From positions 1,178,001-1,242,000 of the forward strand of contig JACONN010000002.1 in assembly GCA_014323675.1 (NCBI GenBank): a DNA stretch of 64,000 nt, read 5' to 3'. The position numbers and the translations under genes are program-made. This DNA is from Hormoscilla sp. GM7CHS1pb. Lineage in GTDB: Bacteria > Cyanobacteriota > Cyanobacteriia > Cyanobacteriales > Desertifilaceae. Shown here piece after piece: positions 1-8,530 of the stretch (position 1 is its first letter; the number at the start of each line of letters is the position of its first letter). The notes beneath the pieces are model-generated. The model had not been told where the DNA came from and did no database searches. It saw nothing but the letters and a program-made list of their open reading frames with translations.

Positions 1-1
1 T

Positions 2-271
2 GACTCTTGCGGTCTCGACTGGACAGACCGACTGATTCTGACTGCGATGATTGAAAATTTTCATGGCGGACCCGTGGGTTTAGAAACTTTATCGGCGGCA
101 ATAGGAGAAGATGCCCATAATATTGAGGAGGTTTACGAACCTTATCTGTTGCAGATTGGCTTCTTGCAGCGCACTCACCGAGGACGTGTGGCAACTGCCG
201 CTGCTTGGGAACATTTGGGTTACGATAATCCCAATAGATTGCCGTTATTCACCATTAATTATTCGCAATGA
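2..271 (+). CDS. ruvB: Holliday junction branch migration helicase RuvB, C-terminal part
   Basis: RuvB is the hexameric AAA+ motor that drives branch migration of Holliday junctions with RuvA. The window begins inside the gene: the frame is open from base 2 and reads [20 protein letters not shown], then [14 protein letters not shown], then [20 protein letters not shown]. This is the winged-helix C-terminal domain, and EPYLLQ.GFLQRT.RGR is characteristic of RuvB. The start and the AAA+ domain lie upstream of the window. The stop TGA overlaps the ATG of the next gene (ATGA), which suggests translational coupling. Confidence 0.93.
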   Translation, partial: DSCGLDWTDRLILTAMIENFHGGPVGLETLSAAIGEDAHNIEEVYEPYLLQIGFLQRTHRGRVATAAAWEHLGYDNPNRLPLFTINYSQ

Positions 272-1065
272 AACGTTTCTTTCTGACAATTTTCACGATT
301 TTATTGGTCGTGGGATTGGCCGGGCCAGTTACATTGGCCGAGTCTAGCATCTCTCAATCCCAATTTATCCAACTGGATGCCTTAAATCAAAAGGCTTTTG
401 GGGCGATCGCCCAGTCCGATTTTGCCCAGGCGGAGCTATATTTGACCCAAATGCTGGAAATAGCTCCTGATAACCCAGCTGTTTTGAGTAACCGTGGGAA
501 TGTCCGCCTGAGCCAGAATAAGCTAGATGAGGCTTTGGCTGATTATAATCAGGCTGTGGAATTAGCTCCCAATGTTACGGACCCTTATCTGAATCGCGGT
601 ATCGCTTGGGAAGCCTTGGGTATCTGGTCAAAGGCGATCGCGGATTACGATCGGGTGCTGGAACTGGACGCTAATGATGCTGAGGCATATAATAACCGGG
701 GTAATGCTAAAGGCGGATTGGGTGATTGGCCCGGTGCAGTCGCCGATTTCCAAAAAGCCTTTGAGTTAGATCCTGATTATGCCTTGGCCCGGGCAAATTA
801 CGCCCTAGCATTGTATCAAGCAGGGGACCAGGAAGAGGCGACGCGCACTATACGGAACTTAGTGAGAAAATATCCGCAATTTGCCGATATGCGGGCAGCC
901 TTAACAGCGGTACTTTGGGCAGAAGGTAAAGCAGGTGCTGCTGAAAGTAACTGGGTGGCAGTTGTGGGCCTCGATGAGCGCTATCAAGATTTAGATTGGG
1001 TCCGCAATGTTCGTCGCTGGCCTCCTTTAATGGTGGATGCCCTGGAACATTTCCTCAATTTGTGA
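268..1065 (+). CDS. Exported tetratricopeptide repeat protein
   Basis: A 265-residue protein with an N-terminal signal peptide (MKRF, then a hydrophobic stretch to about residue 24). Several TPR units follow from about residue 40 to 190, recognisable from NRGN.......[14 protein letters not shown] and [18 protein letters not shown]. TPRs mediate protein-protein contacts, so a periplasmic or lumenal scaffold role is inferred; no catalytic motif is visible. The ending ([17 protein letters not shown]) recurs in cyanobacterial TPR proteins. The start overlaps the ruvB stop by 4 bases. Two adjacent stops (TGA TAA) close the frame, and the next small gene continues in the same frame. Confidence 0.88.
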   Translation: MKRFFLTIFTILLVVGLAGPVTLAESSISQSQFIQLDALNQKAFGAIAQSDFAQAELYLTQMLEIAPDNPAVLSNRGNVRLSQNKLDEALADYNQAVELAPNVTDPYLNRGIAWEALGIWSKAIADYDRVLELDANDAEAYNNRGNAKGGLGDWPGAVADFQKAFELDPDYALARANYALALYQAGDQEEATRTIRNLVRKYPQFADMRAALTAVLWAEGKAGAAESNWVAVVGLDERYQDLDWVRNVRRWPPLMVDALEHFLNL

Positions 1066-1071
1066 TAAGCT

Positions 1072-1413
1072 ATGGGCTACTCTGCGAAGAAGCGGTGCGA
1101 GCAAGTCTCGCCTCGCTTTCAGGAAGCCTACGATAAAGGCACTCTCAATTACATGACTAATGGCACTTGGAAAGGTAAGAATGGCAAGGATCAACCGGTG
1201 ATCTGTGCGGCGAGTGTCTTAGGAGGGGATTGTGAGACGCTGCTATTCACCCTGCGGCATAAAGATGATTCCCAGAAAATTCTCGCTCAACTCAACGAGA
1301 TTATTCAAGATAATAGTAGTAAGCCCGCGCGACATGATTCTGGGGTTTCCGACCAAATCTATATCAAGGTGGATCTGGAGGATTTTCTCCGTAATGCCCC
1401 CGATAAAGAGTAG
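1072..1413 (+). CDS. COP23-like domain protein, N-terminally truncated
   Basis: 113 residues matching the C-terminal two thirds of the COP23 domain (circadian oscillating polypeptide family of cyanobacteria): RCEQVSPRFQEAY, a central KDQPVICAA, then GGDCETLLFTLRHKDDSQKIL with paired cysteines. Full-length members start with a signal peptide and an FxC segment before the GY....RC motif. Here the frame begins at that motif with no export signal, directly after the TPR stop and in the same frame. It is probably the remnant of a once longer gene. A weak AAG-rich stretch, not a clear ribosome site, precedes the ATG. Confidence 0.6.
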   Translation: MGYSAKKRCEQVSPRFQEAYDKGTLNYMTNGTWKGKNGKDQPVICAASVLGGDCETLLFTLRHKDDSQKILAQLNEIIQDNSSKPARHDSGVSDQIYIKVDLEDFLRNAPDKE

Positions 1414-2037
1414 AATGGATGGTAAGTACGCTTCGTGCTTACTACGAACCCTTAGTTCCTCGTTCCGTGGATCGGCCACGGAATGCTACCTTTGAGGCTC
1501 TGCCTCAAGTGTCTAGAATCAAGGATGCAGAGCCTCAGACTCGGCGTTCCGGGGTGCAGTCATGCATTTGTTGCATAGGGATCCTATGACTGAGAGGGCC
1601 CATGTTAGATCGACCGGCGCAAGACCACACCCGGGCCTCGGCACTATGGGATATGACGGATGACTTACTGGACGAGCGCTGAGGGTCTGTTTGACTTGGT
1701 GGGATAATTGCTTTGCGACAAATGATATTTGCTATGGGCCAGAGCAAATATGATATGGGCCATAGCAAATATGATATGGCCCATAGCAAATATGATATGG
1801 GCCAGAGCAAATATGATATGGGCCAGAGCAAATATGATATGCGGCATATTTGACTCGTTCGGTGGGCGAAACTTGGTCACCCAGAACAGAGGCTGCGCCT
1901 CTGGTCACAAGGCAAAGAGCCCTACCGGTAAAGCCGATGCCACCCGGAGTTCCCGCGCGTTAGCGGAGAGCAGAGTCGCACCCGATCGCATCAGACCGTG
2001 CGTTCCCAATGTTGATAAGAGGTAAAAGATAACTAAG
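1414..2037. other. Gene-free repeat-rich interval
   Basis: I see no supported gene here. It holds a hairpin unit around CCGTGGATCGGCCACGGAATGCTA followed by GAGGCTCTGCCTC (about 1466-1505, recurring at about 3617-3655), several other short palindromes, and a five-copy 21-bp tandem array annotated separately. Confidence 0.7.
1734..1838. repeat. Five-copy 21-bp tandem repeat
   Basis: Five consecutive 21-bp units begin at 1734, 1755, 1776, 1797 and 1818. Each reads ATGGGCCAGAGC then AAATATGAT with one or two substitutions (G/C in GGGCC/GGCCC, G/T in GAGC/TAGC). Because 21 is a multiple of three, long frames stay open on both strands, but none shows family features or a ribosome site. A partial sixth unit follows. 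Confidence 0.95.
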
Positions 2038-2859
2038 ATGGTAGCAATTTCAGACAGATTACCAGAGATGAGTCCCCAGGAGTACCTGGAATGGGAAGAA
2101 CAACAACCCATCAAGCACGAATACGTCAATGGCTACGTTTATGCTATGGCGGGCGGAACTATTCCCCACAATATAATTGCCGTTAACCTGACGAATGCGC
2201 TGAAAAATCACCTGAAAGGCAAAGGGTGTTTAGTTTTATCGGCAGATGCTAAACTCGGCATTTCTGAACAAGGTCCATTTCACTACCCGGATGTGATGGT
2301 AACATGCGACGAACGGGACAGAAAGGCAATTAAAATGGTAAGATATCCTTGCCTGATTGTGGAAGTTTTTTCTCCCAGTACGGAAGCACGCGATCGGGGG
2401 GATAAATTCACCCATTACCGCCGCATCAGCACTCTCAAAGAATATGTACTGATTAGTGCCGATAGCCTGAGCGTGGAATGCTACCGCCTGAACGATCGAG
2501 GGAAATGGGAACTGACTCATTATTCTCTTGAAGAAAGTACGCTATCAGAAACGGAACTGGAAATTAACCTGACTAGCGTTGATTTTAGCTGTCCGATTTC
2601 TCAATTATACGAAAATACGGAATGGCGAAACGCAGCGGTCGATCGCGTTACGGCAGAAAGGGAACGGCAAATGGCAGCCAGAGCAGTCGCTATGGAGAAT
2701 TTAAATCGTAATGTCGAGCGAGCGGCTCGTACTGCCGAGGCTGCGGGTTTAGAGCTTGAGAAATCTATGCGCAAGGCTGAGGTCGATCGAGCGGAGATCG
2801 ATCGGATCGTGGAATATCTGATGGGCAAAAATTCCAATAGCGGTTCTCCAACTTCTTGA
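2038..2859 (+). CDS. Uma2 family endonuclease with C-terminal coiled coil
   Basis: 273 residues. The N-terminal ~190 residues are a Uma2 (DUF820) domain of the PD-(D/E)XK restriction-endonuclease-like fold: MSPQEYLEWEEQQPIKHEYVNG at the start, a core Asp in HYPDVMVTCD, and PCLIVEVFSPSTEARDRGDK with the E..K-type active-site residues, then YVLIS. Residues ~200-262 are charged and helical. Uma2 proteins are abundant in cyanobacteria and their role is not established; a nuclease role is inferred from the fold. The last residues (..EYLMGKNSNSGSPTS) and the DNA after the stop closely match those of the next gene. Confidence 0.88.
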   Translation: MVAISDRLPEMSPQEYLEWEEQQPIKHEYVNGYVYAMAGGTIPHNIIAVNLTNALKNHLKGKGCLVLSADAKLGISEQGPFHYPDVMVTCDERDRKAIKMVRYPCLIVEVFSPSTEARDRGDKFTHYRRISTLKEYVLISADSLSVECYRLNDRGKWELTHYSLEESTLSETELEINLTSVDFSCPISQLYENTEWRNAAVDRVTAERERQMAARAVAMENLNRNVERAARTAEAAGLELEKSMRKAEVDRAEIDRIVEYLMGKNSNSGSPTS

Positions 2860-2938
2860 AATGATTTGTGCCCTAGGGTGGGCATCGCCCACCAGCGCCA
2901 GTCACAAGGTAAAATAACTGAAAAAAGGAAAATAACAA

Positions 2939-3544
2939 ATGACGAGCAAACTTGACCAGATAGAACAGATTCTCGCACAAACTGCTCTGATGCAGCAAGC
3001 ACATGCAGAGGCGATCGCCCGCATAGACGATCGCCTCGATCGCTTTGCAGCAGAAACGGAACGGCGACTCGCTGCCCTCGAAAGCTTTACCGAACAACAT
3101 GCAGAGGCGATCGCCGGCATAGATGCTCGCCTCGATCGCTTTGCAGCAGAAACGGAACGGCGACTCGCTGCCCTCGAAAGCTTTACCGAACAACATGCAG
3201 AGGCGATCGCCGGCATAGATGCTCGCCTCGATCGCTTTGCAGCAGAAACGGAACGGCGACTCGCTGCCCTCGAAAGCTTTACCGAACAACATGCAGAGGC
3301 GATCGCCGGCATAGATGCTCGCCTCGATCGCTTTGCAGCAGAAACGGACAGGCGACTCGCTGCCCTGGAAACCTCTATGGATAATTTATCCCGCCAGGTG
3401 GATAATACGTCTCGTACTGTCGATGCTATGGGTCTAAATGTCCAGAATTTAATACGCAATACTACTGTTGCGCAAGCGCGGATCGAGCAAATATGGGAAT
3501 ATCTGATGCGCCAAACTCCCAATGGCGGTTCCCCAACTTCTTGA
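2939..3544 (+). CDS. Coiled-coil protein built of 96-bp tandem repeats
   Basis: 201 residues, almost wholly helical and charged. Four copies of a 32-residue unit (RLDRFAAETERRLAALESFT then EQHAEAIAGIDA) lie at about residues 22-150. The DNA units start at 3005, 3101, 3197 and 3293, exactly 96 bp apart and nearly identical, so the expansion is recent. The 32-residue period fits three heptads plus a hendecad. The C-terminus (IWEYLMRQTPNGGSPTS) matches the tail of the preceding Uma2 gene. It lies 79 bp downstream on the same strand, so it may be the partner of Uma2; function is unknown. It could instead be a simple structural filament protein. Confidence 0.75.
   Translation: MTSKLDQIEQILAQTALMQQAHAEAIARIDDRLDRFAAETERRLAALESFTEQHAEAIAGIDARLDRFAAETERRLAALESFTEQHAEAIAGIDARLDRFAAETERRLAALESFTEQHAEAIAGIDARLDRFAAETDRRLAALETSMDNLSRQVDNTSRTVDAMGLNVQNLIRNTTVAQARIEQIWEYLMRQTPNGGSPTS
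3005..3388 (+). repeat. Four-copy 96-bp tandem repeat inside the coiled-coil gene
   Basis: Units beginning GCAGAGGCGATCGCC start at 3005, 3101, 3197 and 3293. The first three share nearly every base; the fourth diverges after about 60 bases. Each unit carries a HIP1 core GCGATCGC. Confidence 0.95.
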
Positions 3545-3597
3545 AATTATTTGTGCCCTAGGGTGGGCATCGCCCACCAGTACCAGTCACAGATAAA
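3526..3597 (+). repeat. Duplicated 3' module shared with 2845-2912
   Basis: The DNA from GGTTC.CCAACTTCTTGAAAT through GTGCCCTAGGGTGGGC and ATCGCCCACCAG..CCAGTCACA occurs at the end of both the Uma2 gene (2845-2912) and the coiled-coil gene. It contains the hairpin GTGGGC-ATC-GCCCAC, which could act as a weak terminator or be a dispersed repeat. Confidence 0.85.
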
Positions 3598-3986
3598 TCC
3601 ACGGGTATTACTCGTTCGGTGGATCGGCCACGGAATGCTATATTTGAGGCTCGGCCTCTTGTGTGTAGAAGACAGATTTTGTAGGTAAAGTAATTTCGTC
3701 CTAGCAATAGGAGAGATTTACCCGAATGTAGCTTTTTTGGGTAAGGACAATGCTAGGAAACGATCTCGAACTAGAGGCGGGAGCCTCAGCAGGCCCGTTC
3801 CCAGGCGGTCCCCAGGGAACGAGATCTTCTCAGGGAACGGGATCTTCCCCAGAGGCGGGAGCCTCAGGTATCGCGGCGCCAGGGGTAAGCCCGCGCAGGC
3901 TTTGTCCATGTAGCGATACAATTTATAGTATCGCGGCGCAAGCTAACCGGTGGGCGGTGCCCACCCGACAAAGGAGGTAACAACAG
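3598..3986. other. Intergenic stretch with degenerate hairpin repeats
   Basis: No convincing gene. Contains a second copy of the TCGGTGGATCGGCCACGGAA hairpin unit, tandem GAGGCGGGAGCCTCAG palindromes and CAGGGAACGAGATCTTC repeats at about 3770-3870. A strong ribosome site AAAGGAGGTAACAACAG just before 3987 serves the next gene. Confidence 0.6.
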
Positions 3987-4532
3987 ATGAATCGCTATGG
4001 ACTAATTCTAGTCGCATCTATATTACTACTACCCGGCTGTATCTCTTGGGATGATGTCTCAGGGCTCAAGGTGCTCGAGCAAGAGTCTACCTCTAGGGCA
4101 CTCTCTGGGGAACGTCTCCGCCAAATCGCAACTGCTATTACTGTTGAGGTGCATGCTAATGACAATTCTGGTTCTGGCGTCCTGATGAGAAAAGATGGGC
4201 AACTGTATACTGTTCTCACTAACGCTCACGTCCTCACCCCTGGCGAACCCTATCGCATCGTTACTCCCGATGGCAAAACCCATCCGGCGACTTTGATGGC
4301 TAAATATAATAACCGTTCTGATGGCGGCTACAACCTGGACTTGGCGCTGTTGGAGTTTTCTGCTGCGGATGACTATGAAGTGGCATCTATTGCAAATACT
4401 TCTTTGGTTGGCGAACAGCCTGTTTTTGCTTCTGGGTTCCCTTATGATGCCGATGGGTTGCTGTTTACTGAGGGCAAGATCCCTTCTTGGACCATGTCGT
4501 TGCGCAAACAAGCTTTGCGAGACGGTTACTAA
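3987..4532 (+). CDS. Trypsin-like serine protease lipoprotein, N-terminal half (ends at in-frame TAA)
   Basis: Begins after a good ribosome site (AGGAGG) with a lipoprotein signal, MNRYGLILVASILLLPGC, cysteine 18 being the lipidation site. A trypsin-like fold follows: catalytic His in LTNAHV (about residue 79) and Asp in YNLDLALLEF (about residue 111). The frame stops at TAA 4530-4532 after LRDGY. The same frame continues directly with IGYSNEIRQGMSGGP, which carries the catalytic Ser. The expected residue at the stop in this motif is Gln, so CAA to TAA explains it. Read alone, this half lacks the nucleophile. Either the gene is inactivated or the stop is read through. Confidence 0.75.
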   Translation: MNRYGLILVASILLLPGCISWDDVSGLKVLEQESTSRALSGERLRQIATAITVEVHANDNSGSGVLMRKDGQLYTVLTNAHVLTPGEPYRIVTPDGKTHPATLMAKYNNRSDGGYNLDLALLEFSAADDYEVASIANTSLVGEQPVFASGFPYDADGLLFTEGKIPSWTMSLRKQALRDGY

Positions 4533-4562
4533 ATTGGCTACTCGAATGAGATTCGACAGGGT

Positions 4563-6401
4563 ATGAGTGGCGGTCCCATTCTGAATGGTGGTGGCGAGTT
4601 GATTGGCATTAATGGTTTGAGCGCTTATCCGATTTTGCAGACGGCCTACGTGTTTGAGAATGGCGAGTCTCCGACTGATGCACTGCTGGCAGACCTCAAC
4701 CGCGTCAGTTGGGGGATACCCATTGGGAGGTTGCTTGAGGTTGAACCGAGTTTTGGGGAGACTGCCCTCTATGCTTCTCTGACTGGGGTGGCGGCGGAAG
4801 TAAATAAGATCGCCCAAGAGATTACGGTGAGAATCGATCAATCGCGGGGGAATGGTTCGGGAATAATTATCGCCCAGCGGGGAAACAGTTACTATGTCCT
4901 GACTGCCAAGCATGTAGTGGACAAAGAAGAGAAATATCAGGCGGTCACTCATGATGATAAGCGATACCCGGTGGACTATAGCACGGTACAGACACTGGGG
5001 GTGGACTTGGCAGTGTTGCAGTTCCAGAGTCAGGAAAGTTATCGCGTGGCAACTCTGGCAAATTATGATTTGGAAATTGAGGAAAGACGCTGGGTTTTCC
5101 TCTCAGGGTGGCCGGGGTTGAAACTAGGAGAGGTCAGAAGACCTTATCCGCTGCTTACTGCTGGACGGGTTTTCAGTAAGGAAAGGGGGGCTATTGCGGC
5201 GAAAGACTCTTACTCTTTAACGGAAGCAACTGGTTATGAGCTAGTCTATACTAATCCTACTCTAGGCGGGATGAGTGGTGGACCCGTGTTAGACTCTCGC
5301 GGACGGGTGATTGGCATTCACGCCGCAGCGGAGGGAGAAGAAGTATCTAATGTTCAGTTGGGTTATAGTTTGGGAGTGCCTGTCAGGACGTTTTTGAATT
5401 TGGCAAGCAGGGCGCAGATATCACCAGAGTGGTTAAAGGTAGAGTCGGAAGTACCACCACGACTGAATAGAGGAGAAATTACTGCTATTCGGGAGGCTTT
5501 ATTCACTGCGAAGAAACCCTCTAAAGGTGCGAAAGCAAAGGATTGGGTGAATTATGGCAATCAACTGTGGCGGTTGTTTGAGTTCAAAGAGGCGGTTGCG
5601 GCTTTTGACAAAGCGAGAAAACTGAATCCAGATTTCGAGGAAGCTTGGTATGCAAGGGGTTTGGCACTGATCGAGCAGGAAGAATATCAAGCAGCGGTGG
5701 CATCTTTTGATAAAGCGACGGAAATTAATCCCAGCTTCTATCAGGCTTGGCGTAAACGAGGAGAGGCGCTTTACTTGTTGAAGCAATACGAGGAGGCGCT
5801 GGCATCTTTTGATAAGGCGATCGCTCTCAATCCCAAAGATTTCATACTTTATGGGTCGCGAGGCGATCTGCTGCAAGAATTAGAACGCTACGCAGAAGCA
5901 GTGGAGGCTTACAGTCAAGCAATCAAGATCAAACCCCATCCATTTATCTACAACAACCGGGGTTTGGCACGCCGTGACTTGGGAGAGTTGAAAGAGGCGA
6001 TCGCAGATTTCAATAGGGCGATAAAAATTAAGCCAGACTATGCGGGAGCATACAACAACCGGGGGACTGCACGCCGTGACTTGGGAGAGTTGAAAGAGGC
6101 GATCGCAGATTTCAATAGGGCGATAAAAATTAAGCCAGACTATGCGGGAGCATACAACAACCGGGGGACTGCACGCCGTGACTTGGGAGAGTTGAAAGAG
6201 GCGATCGCAGATTTCAATAGGGCGATAAAAATTAAGCCAGACTTTGCGGAAGCATACGTTAACCGGGGGATTGCACGCTATAAATTGGGAGATAAGCAAG
6301 GGGCGATCGAGGATATGCAGAAAGCAGTACAACTCTTCTGCGCACAAGGGAGTCCTTACTGCCAAACAGCACAGGAAAACCTCAGAAAACTTCAGCAGTA
6401 G
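4563..6401 (+). CDS. Trypsin-like protease and TPR protein, C-terminal part
   Basis: Same frame as the preceding half; the 10 codons between the TAA and this ATG are also conserved protease sequence. This part opens with the Ser motif of protease domain 1 (GMSGGPIL). A complete second trypsin-like domain follows at about residues 80-285: His in VLTAKHVV, Asp in LGVDLAVLQF, Ser in GGMSGGPV. From about residue 330 to the end come at least seven TPR units of 34 residues. The original product would be an ~805-residue lipoprotein with two proteases and a TPR tail. Without the upstream half this part has no export signal. An internal start at 4563 has no visible ribosome site. Confidence 0.75.
   Translation: MSGGPILNGGGELIGINGLSAYPILQTAYVFENGESPTDALLADLNRVSWGIPIGRLLEVEPSFGETALYASLTGVAAEVNKIAQEITVRIDQSRGNGSGIIIAQRGNSYYVLTAKHVVDKEEKYQAVTHDDKRYPVDYSTVQTLGVDLAVLQFQSQESYRVATLANYDLEIEERRWVFLSGWPGLKLGEVRRPYPLLTAGRVFSKERGAIAAKDSYSLTEATGYELVYTNPTLGGMSGGPVLDSRGRVIGIHAAAEGEEVSNVQLGYSLGVPVRTFLNLASRAQISPEWLKVESEVPPRLNRGEITAIREALFTAKKPSKGAKAKDWVNYGNQLWRLFEFKEAVAAFDKARKLNPDFEEAWYARGLALIEQEEYQAAVASFDKATEINPSFYQAWRKRGEALYLLKQYEEALASFDKAIALNPKDFILYGSRGDLLQELERYAEAVEAYSQAIKIKPHPFIYNNRGLARRDLGELKEAIADFNRAIKIKPDYAGAYNNRGTARRDLGELKEAIADFNRAIKIKPDYAGAYNNRGTARRDLGELKEAIADFNRAIKIKPDFAEAYVNRGIARYKLGDKQGAIEDMQKAVQLFCAQGSPYCQTAQENLRKLQQ
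5952..6257 (+). repeat. Three-copy 102-bp tandem repeat encoding TPR units
   Basis: Copies begin at 5952, 6054 and 6156 (AACAACCGGGG...), each encoding a 34-residue TPR with RRDLGELKEAIADFNRAIKI. The DNA is almost identical between copies, implying recent duplication. Confidence 0.95.
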
Positions 6402-6654
6402 ATAGCCGTAGGTAACAATCTTTCCTGGCGTCAAGCAGTAAAGATTTTCTTTGAATAGTACAGCCCCGTGCTAAAATAGAGCAGGGCTAGCAAATAATCA
6501 AACCCAACCCCAAGCAGACGCTCGAGGCGATCGCAGTCAATTTATTGACAGTTCCTCGCCAACAAGTTGTAATTCAACTGTGATGAGTAGCTAACTAGCA
6601 GATAGTTAGCTAAAATAAGCAATTAAGCAGTCAGATAGGAGATGTAGTAACTCA

Positions 6655-7011
6655 ATGACCGATCGCAAGCAGCCCACAGTAATTTACACGAGTCGCGGTC
6701 TATCAATAGCCGGAACCCGGATCACCTTGTACGCCATCCTCGATTATCTGCATGAGGATTGGCCGCCAAAACTGATCCGGGATTGGTTTAACTTGACAGA
6801 TAATCAAATGGCCGATGTCCTAGCTTATATTGAGGATCATCGCGATCGGGTAGAACGAGAATATCAACAGGTAATCCAGCAAGGTGAAGAAATCAGGCGC
6901 TATTGGGAAGATCGAAATAACTCCCGCGACCTCGACTCAGTCCACCCGCCGTTAAAACCCCCGGCTAATAGCTTAAGTAGGTTAAAACCGACTAGAAACA
7001 AATGGGAATAG
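6655..7011 (+). CDS. DUF433 domain protein (antitoxin-like), unpaired
   Basis: 118 residues with a DUF433 helix-turn-helix-like domain (GLSIAGTRITLYAILDYLHE, then WPPKLIRDWFNLTDNQMADVL, AYIEDHRDRVEREY). DUF433 proteins usually sit directly upstream of a DUF5615 PIN-like gene and are considered antitoxins. Here no such partner follows, and the next 830 bp are repeats, so the partner appears lost. The C-terminal 30 residues are basic and low-complexity. A GGAGATG element lies 11 bases before the ATG. Confidence 0.8.
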   Translation: MTDRKQPTVIYTSRGLSIAGTRITLYAILDYLHEDWPPKLIRDWFNLTDNQMADVLAYIEDHRDRVEREYQQVIQQGEEIRRYWEDRNNSRDLDSVHPPLKPPANSLSRLKPTRNKWE

Positions 7012-7841
7012 AGGAATAAGTTGTAAGTTTAGTTTACGAAAAAAAATAACAATTCACCCGGTGGCGTTGCGCTTAAGATGGTGACCAACAATTGCGAATA
7101 TTGATGGCGGGGCGGGATGATAAGGTCTCAGCAAAGGGTGCGATCGCCCGTTTAATCAGATGATGATAATTCAAGAAACAAGGCGGAAAAACCTGGTTTA
7201 TTGCCTGCGCGAATGGTTGGCGACCCCCGGCGGGCGATCGGAACTTAAAAAATAATGTTTGTAGTCGGTTTTCAACCGACTTTAGCTATTAGAACCCCCG
7301 GCGGGCTAACGGGACAGATGCAATATCTCTCAAAACCGCCGGCGGGCGATCGGGTTATCAACTACTTGTGACCGCACCCCGTCGATCGTTCCATGGGCCC
7401 TCCCAGTCGCCGGATCCCCCCGGGTTTGAGTTCGTAGTTCTCCGTTAGGTCACGTAATCATGCGGGCCAGCATTTCGATCGACAAGACCTCGATCGGGCA
7501 AGAGAGTAACTGTCACTCCTCACGTCCCTGAAGATGCGGGGGGGACCGCTTGCGTTCCCTGGCTCTGCCAGGGAACGAAGGGGGCTATGACATTGCCTCG
7601 CCAATCGCCCGGGGGGTTTTGGGGGGCTCGTAGTACAGCTCTTACGTTTACAAAGCTTATTGTAAAGCTTAACTTGGCTTAATGTAAAATTACATTAGCT
7701 TATTGTAAACTTTGCATTAGTATAAAACACTTACATGAGCTTAATGTAAAGTAGCTGCAAATTGATGTAAACTTTTATTAGCTTAATGTAAGGCAGCAAC
7801 AGCTTAATGTAAGCCAGCCATAGTTAATTTTCAGCTAACAA
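7012..7841. other. 830-bp gene-free repeat region
   Basis: No gene supported. About 7135-7320 matches 9655-9850 in order and content (GATGATAATT, CGCGAATGGTTGGCGACCCC, CGGGCGATCGGAACTTAA, AGTCGGTTTTCAACCGACTT, CCCCCGGCGGGCTA). 7547-7580 holds a GTTCCCTGGCTCTGCCAGGGAAC hairpin. 7640-7825 is an iteron-like array annotated separately. Confidence 0.75.
7640..7825. repeat. Iteron-like array of AGCTTAWTGTAA
   Basis: At least six spaced copies of AGCTTATTGTAA or AGCTTAATGTAA, in mixed orientation with ATTACATTAGCT-type inverses, spread over ~185 bp. The same motif dominates the array at 19985-20170. It may be a protein-binding cluster or a decayed small repeat; nothing else identifies it. Confidence 0.8.
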
Positions 7842-8030
7842 GTGCTTATTGTTTTGGCTTCGACAAACAATAACTGTTCTCCAGCCGGCAGTTTCAGGCT
7901 GGCTATGCTCCTTGCTTCCTGCTACCAGCAGGTGCGAGGAGCAATTGAAGTCAGTTACTTGTACCGCAATAACGATCTAGAGTCAACCCCAGAAGTAACC
8001 ACATTAATTACCAAGATATACCAGGAGTAA
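7842..8030 (+). CDS. Small hypothetical protein, doubtful
   Basis: A 62-codon frame with a GTG start that ends two bases before the next gene, which has its own ribosome site (CCAGGAG). The tight spacing and the plausible C-terminal half (LYRNNDLESTPEVTTLITKI) suggest a real or remnant coding region. No family is recognisable and the start is uncertain. Confidence 0.35.
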   Translation: MLIVLASTNNNCSPAGSFRLAMLLASCYQQVRGAIEVSYLYRNNDLESTPEVTTLITKIYQE

Positions 8031-8032
8031 AG

Positions 8033-8530
8033 ATGAAAATTAAACCCATCAGTGAAGCCGAATTCAAGCAGCTAGAAGGGGCGCGGCGGGTTATCGTTCA
8101 CGACCACCCGAGACAATTTGCTTTGTTAGATTTAGGTCAAAGCATAGGGCCTTACGGACTCAGTTGGAGAAGCAGCGCCATTATTCAACCAGTGACTACT
8201 ATTGACAAAGATGGGCTCCATCTTTGGGTGGGAGTCGATCGAAGGTTAGCAGCAATAGACCTGCAAGATGGTCATATTACACTATCCCTGTCTCTGCTAA
8301 CTCCCCTGTTTGACATTATAGCTTTAGATGACTGCACCATTGTCTTGACTGAACTGGATCTGTTACTATTTAATAACTCTGATTGTTCGATTCGTTGTCT
8401 GGAGGGTTTGCCAGAAATTGCAGCCGATATCACAGTCAAGGACGATGATTTGCTGATTCGCTTGCTGGACGATCGGCATTTAGTCTTAAATCTTCAGACC
8501 TTACAATTGAAAGAGCCAACTCTAGTATAA
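8033..8530 (+). CDS. Hypothetical protein, beta-rich
   Basis: 165 residues, preceded by AGGAG at a good distance. The sequence alternates short hydrophobic strands (FALLDLG, LHLWVGVDRRLAAIDL, HITLSLSLL, TIVLTELDLLLF, DLLIRLLDDRHLVLNL), which suggests a beta-propeller-like or beta-sandwich fold. There are no membrane segments, signal peptide or catalytic motif. I do not recognise the family. Confidence 0.65.
   Translation: MKIKPISEAEFKQLEGARRVIVHDHPRQFALLDLGQSIGPYGLSWRSSAIIQPVTTIDKDGLHLWVGVDRRLAAIDLQDGHITLSLSLLTPLFDIIALDDCTIVLTELDLLLFNNSDCSIRCLEGLPEIAADITVKDDDLLIRLLDDRHLVLNLQTLQLKEPTLV

Noticed and set aside
1550..1632. Possible fourth copy of the GGGTGTGGTC element (GGGTGCAGTCATGCATT...GACCACACCC)
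   Set aside because: Ends are similar but no 9-bp duplication flanks them, so boundaries cannot be supported.
4059..4952. 297-codon minus-strand frame
   Set aside because: Antisense to the conserved protease domain, with no homology-like motifs; coding evidence is on the plus strand.
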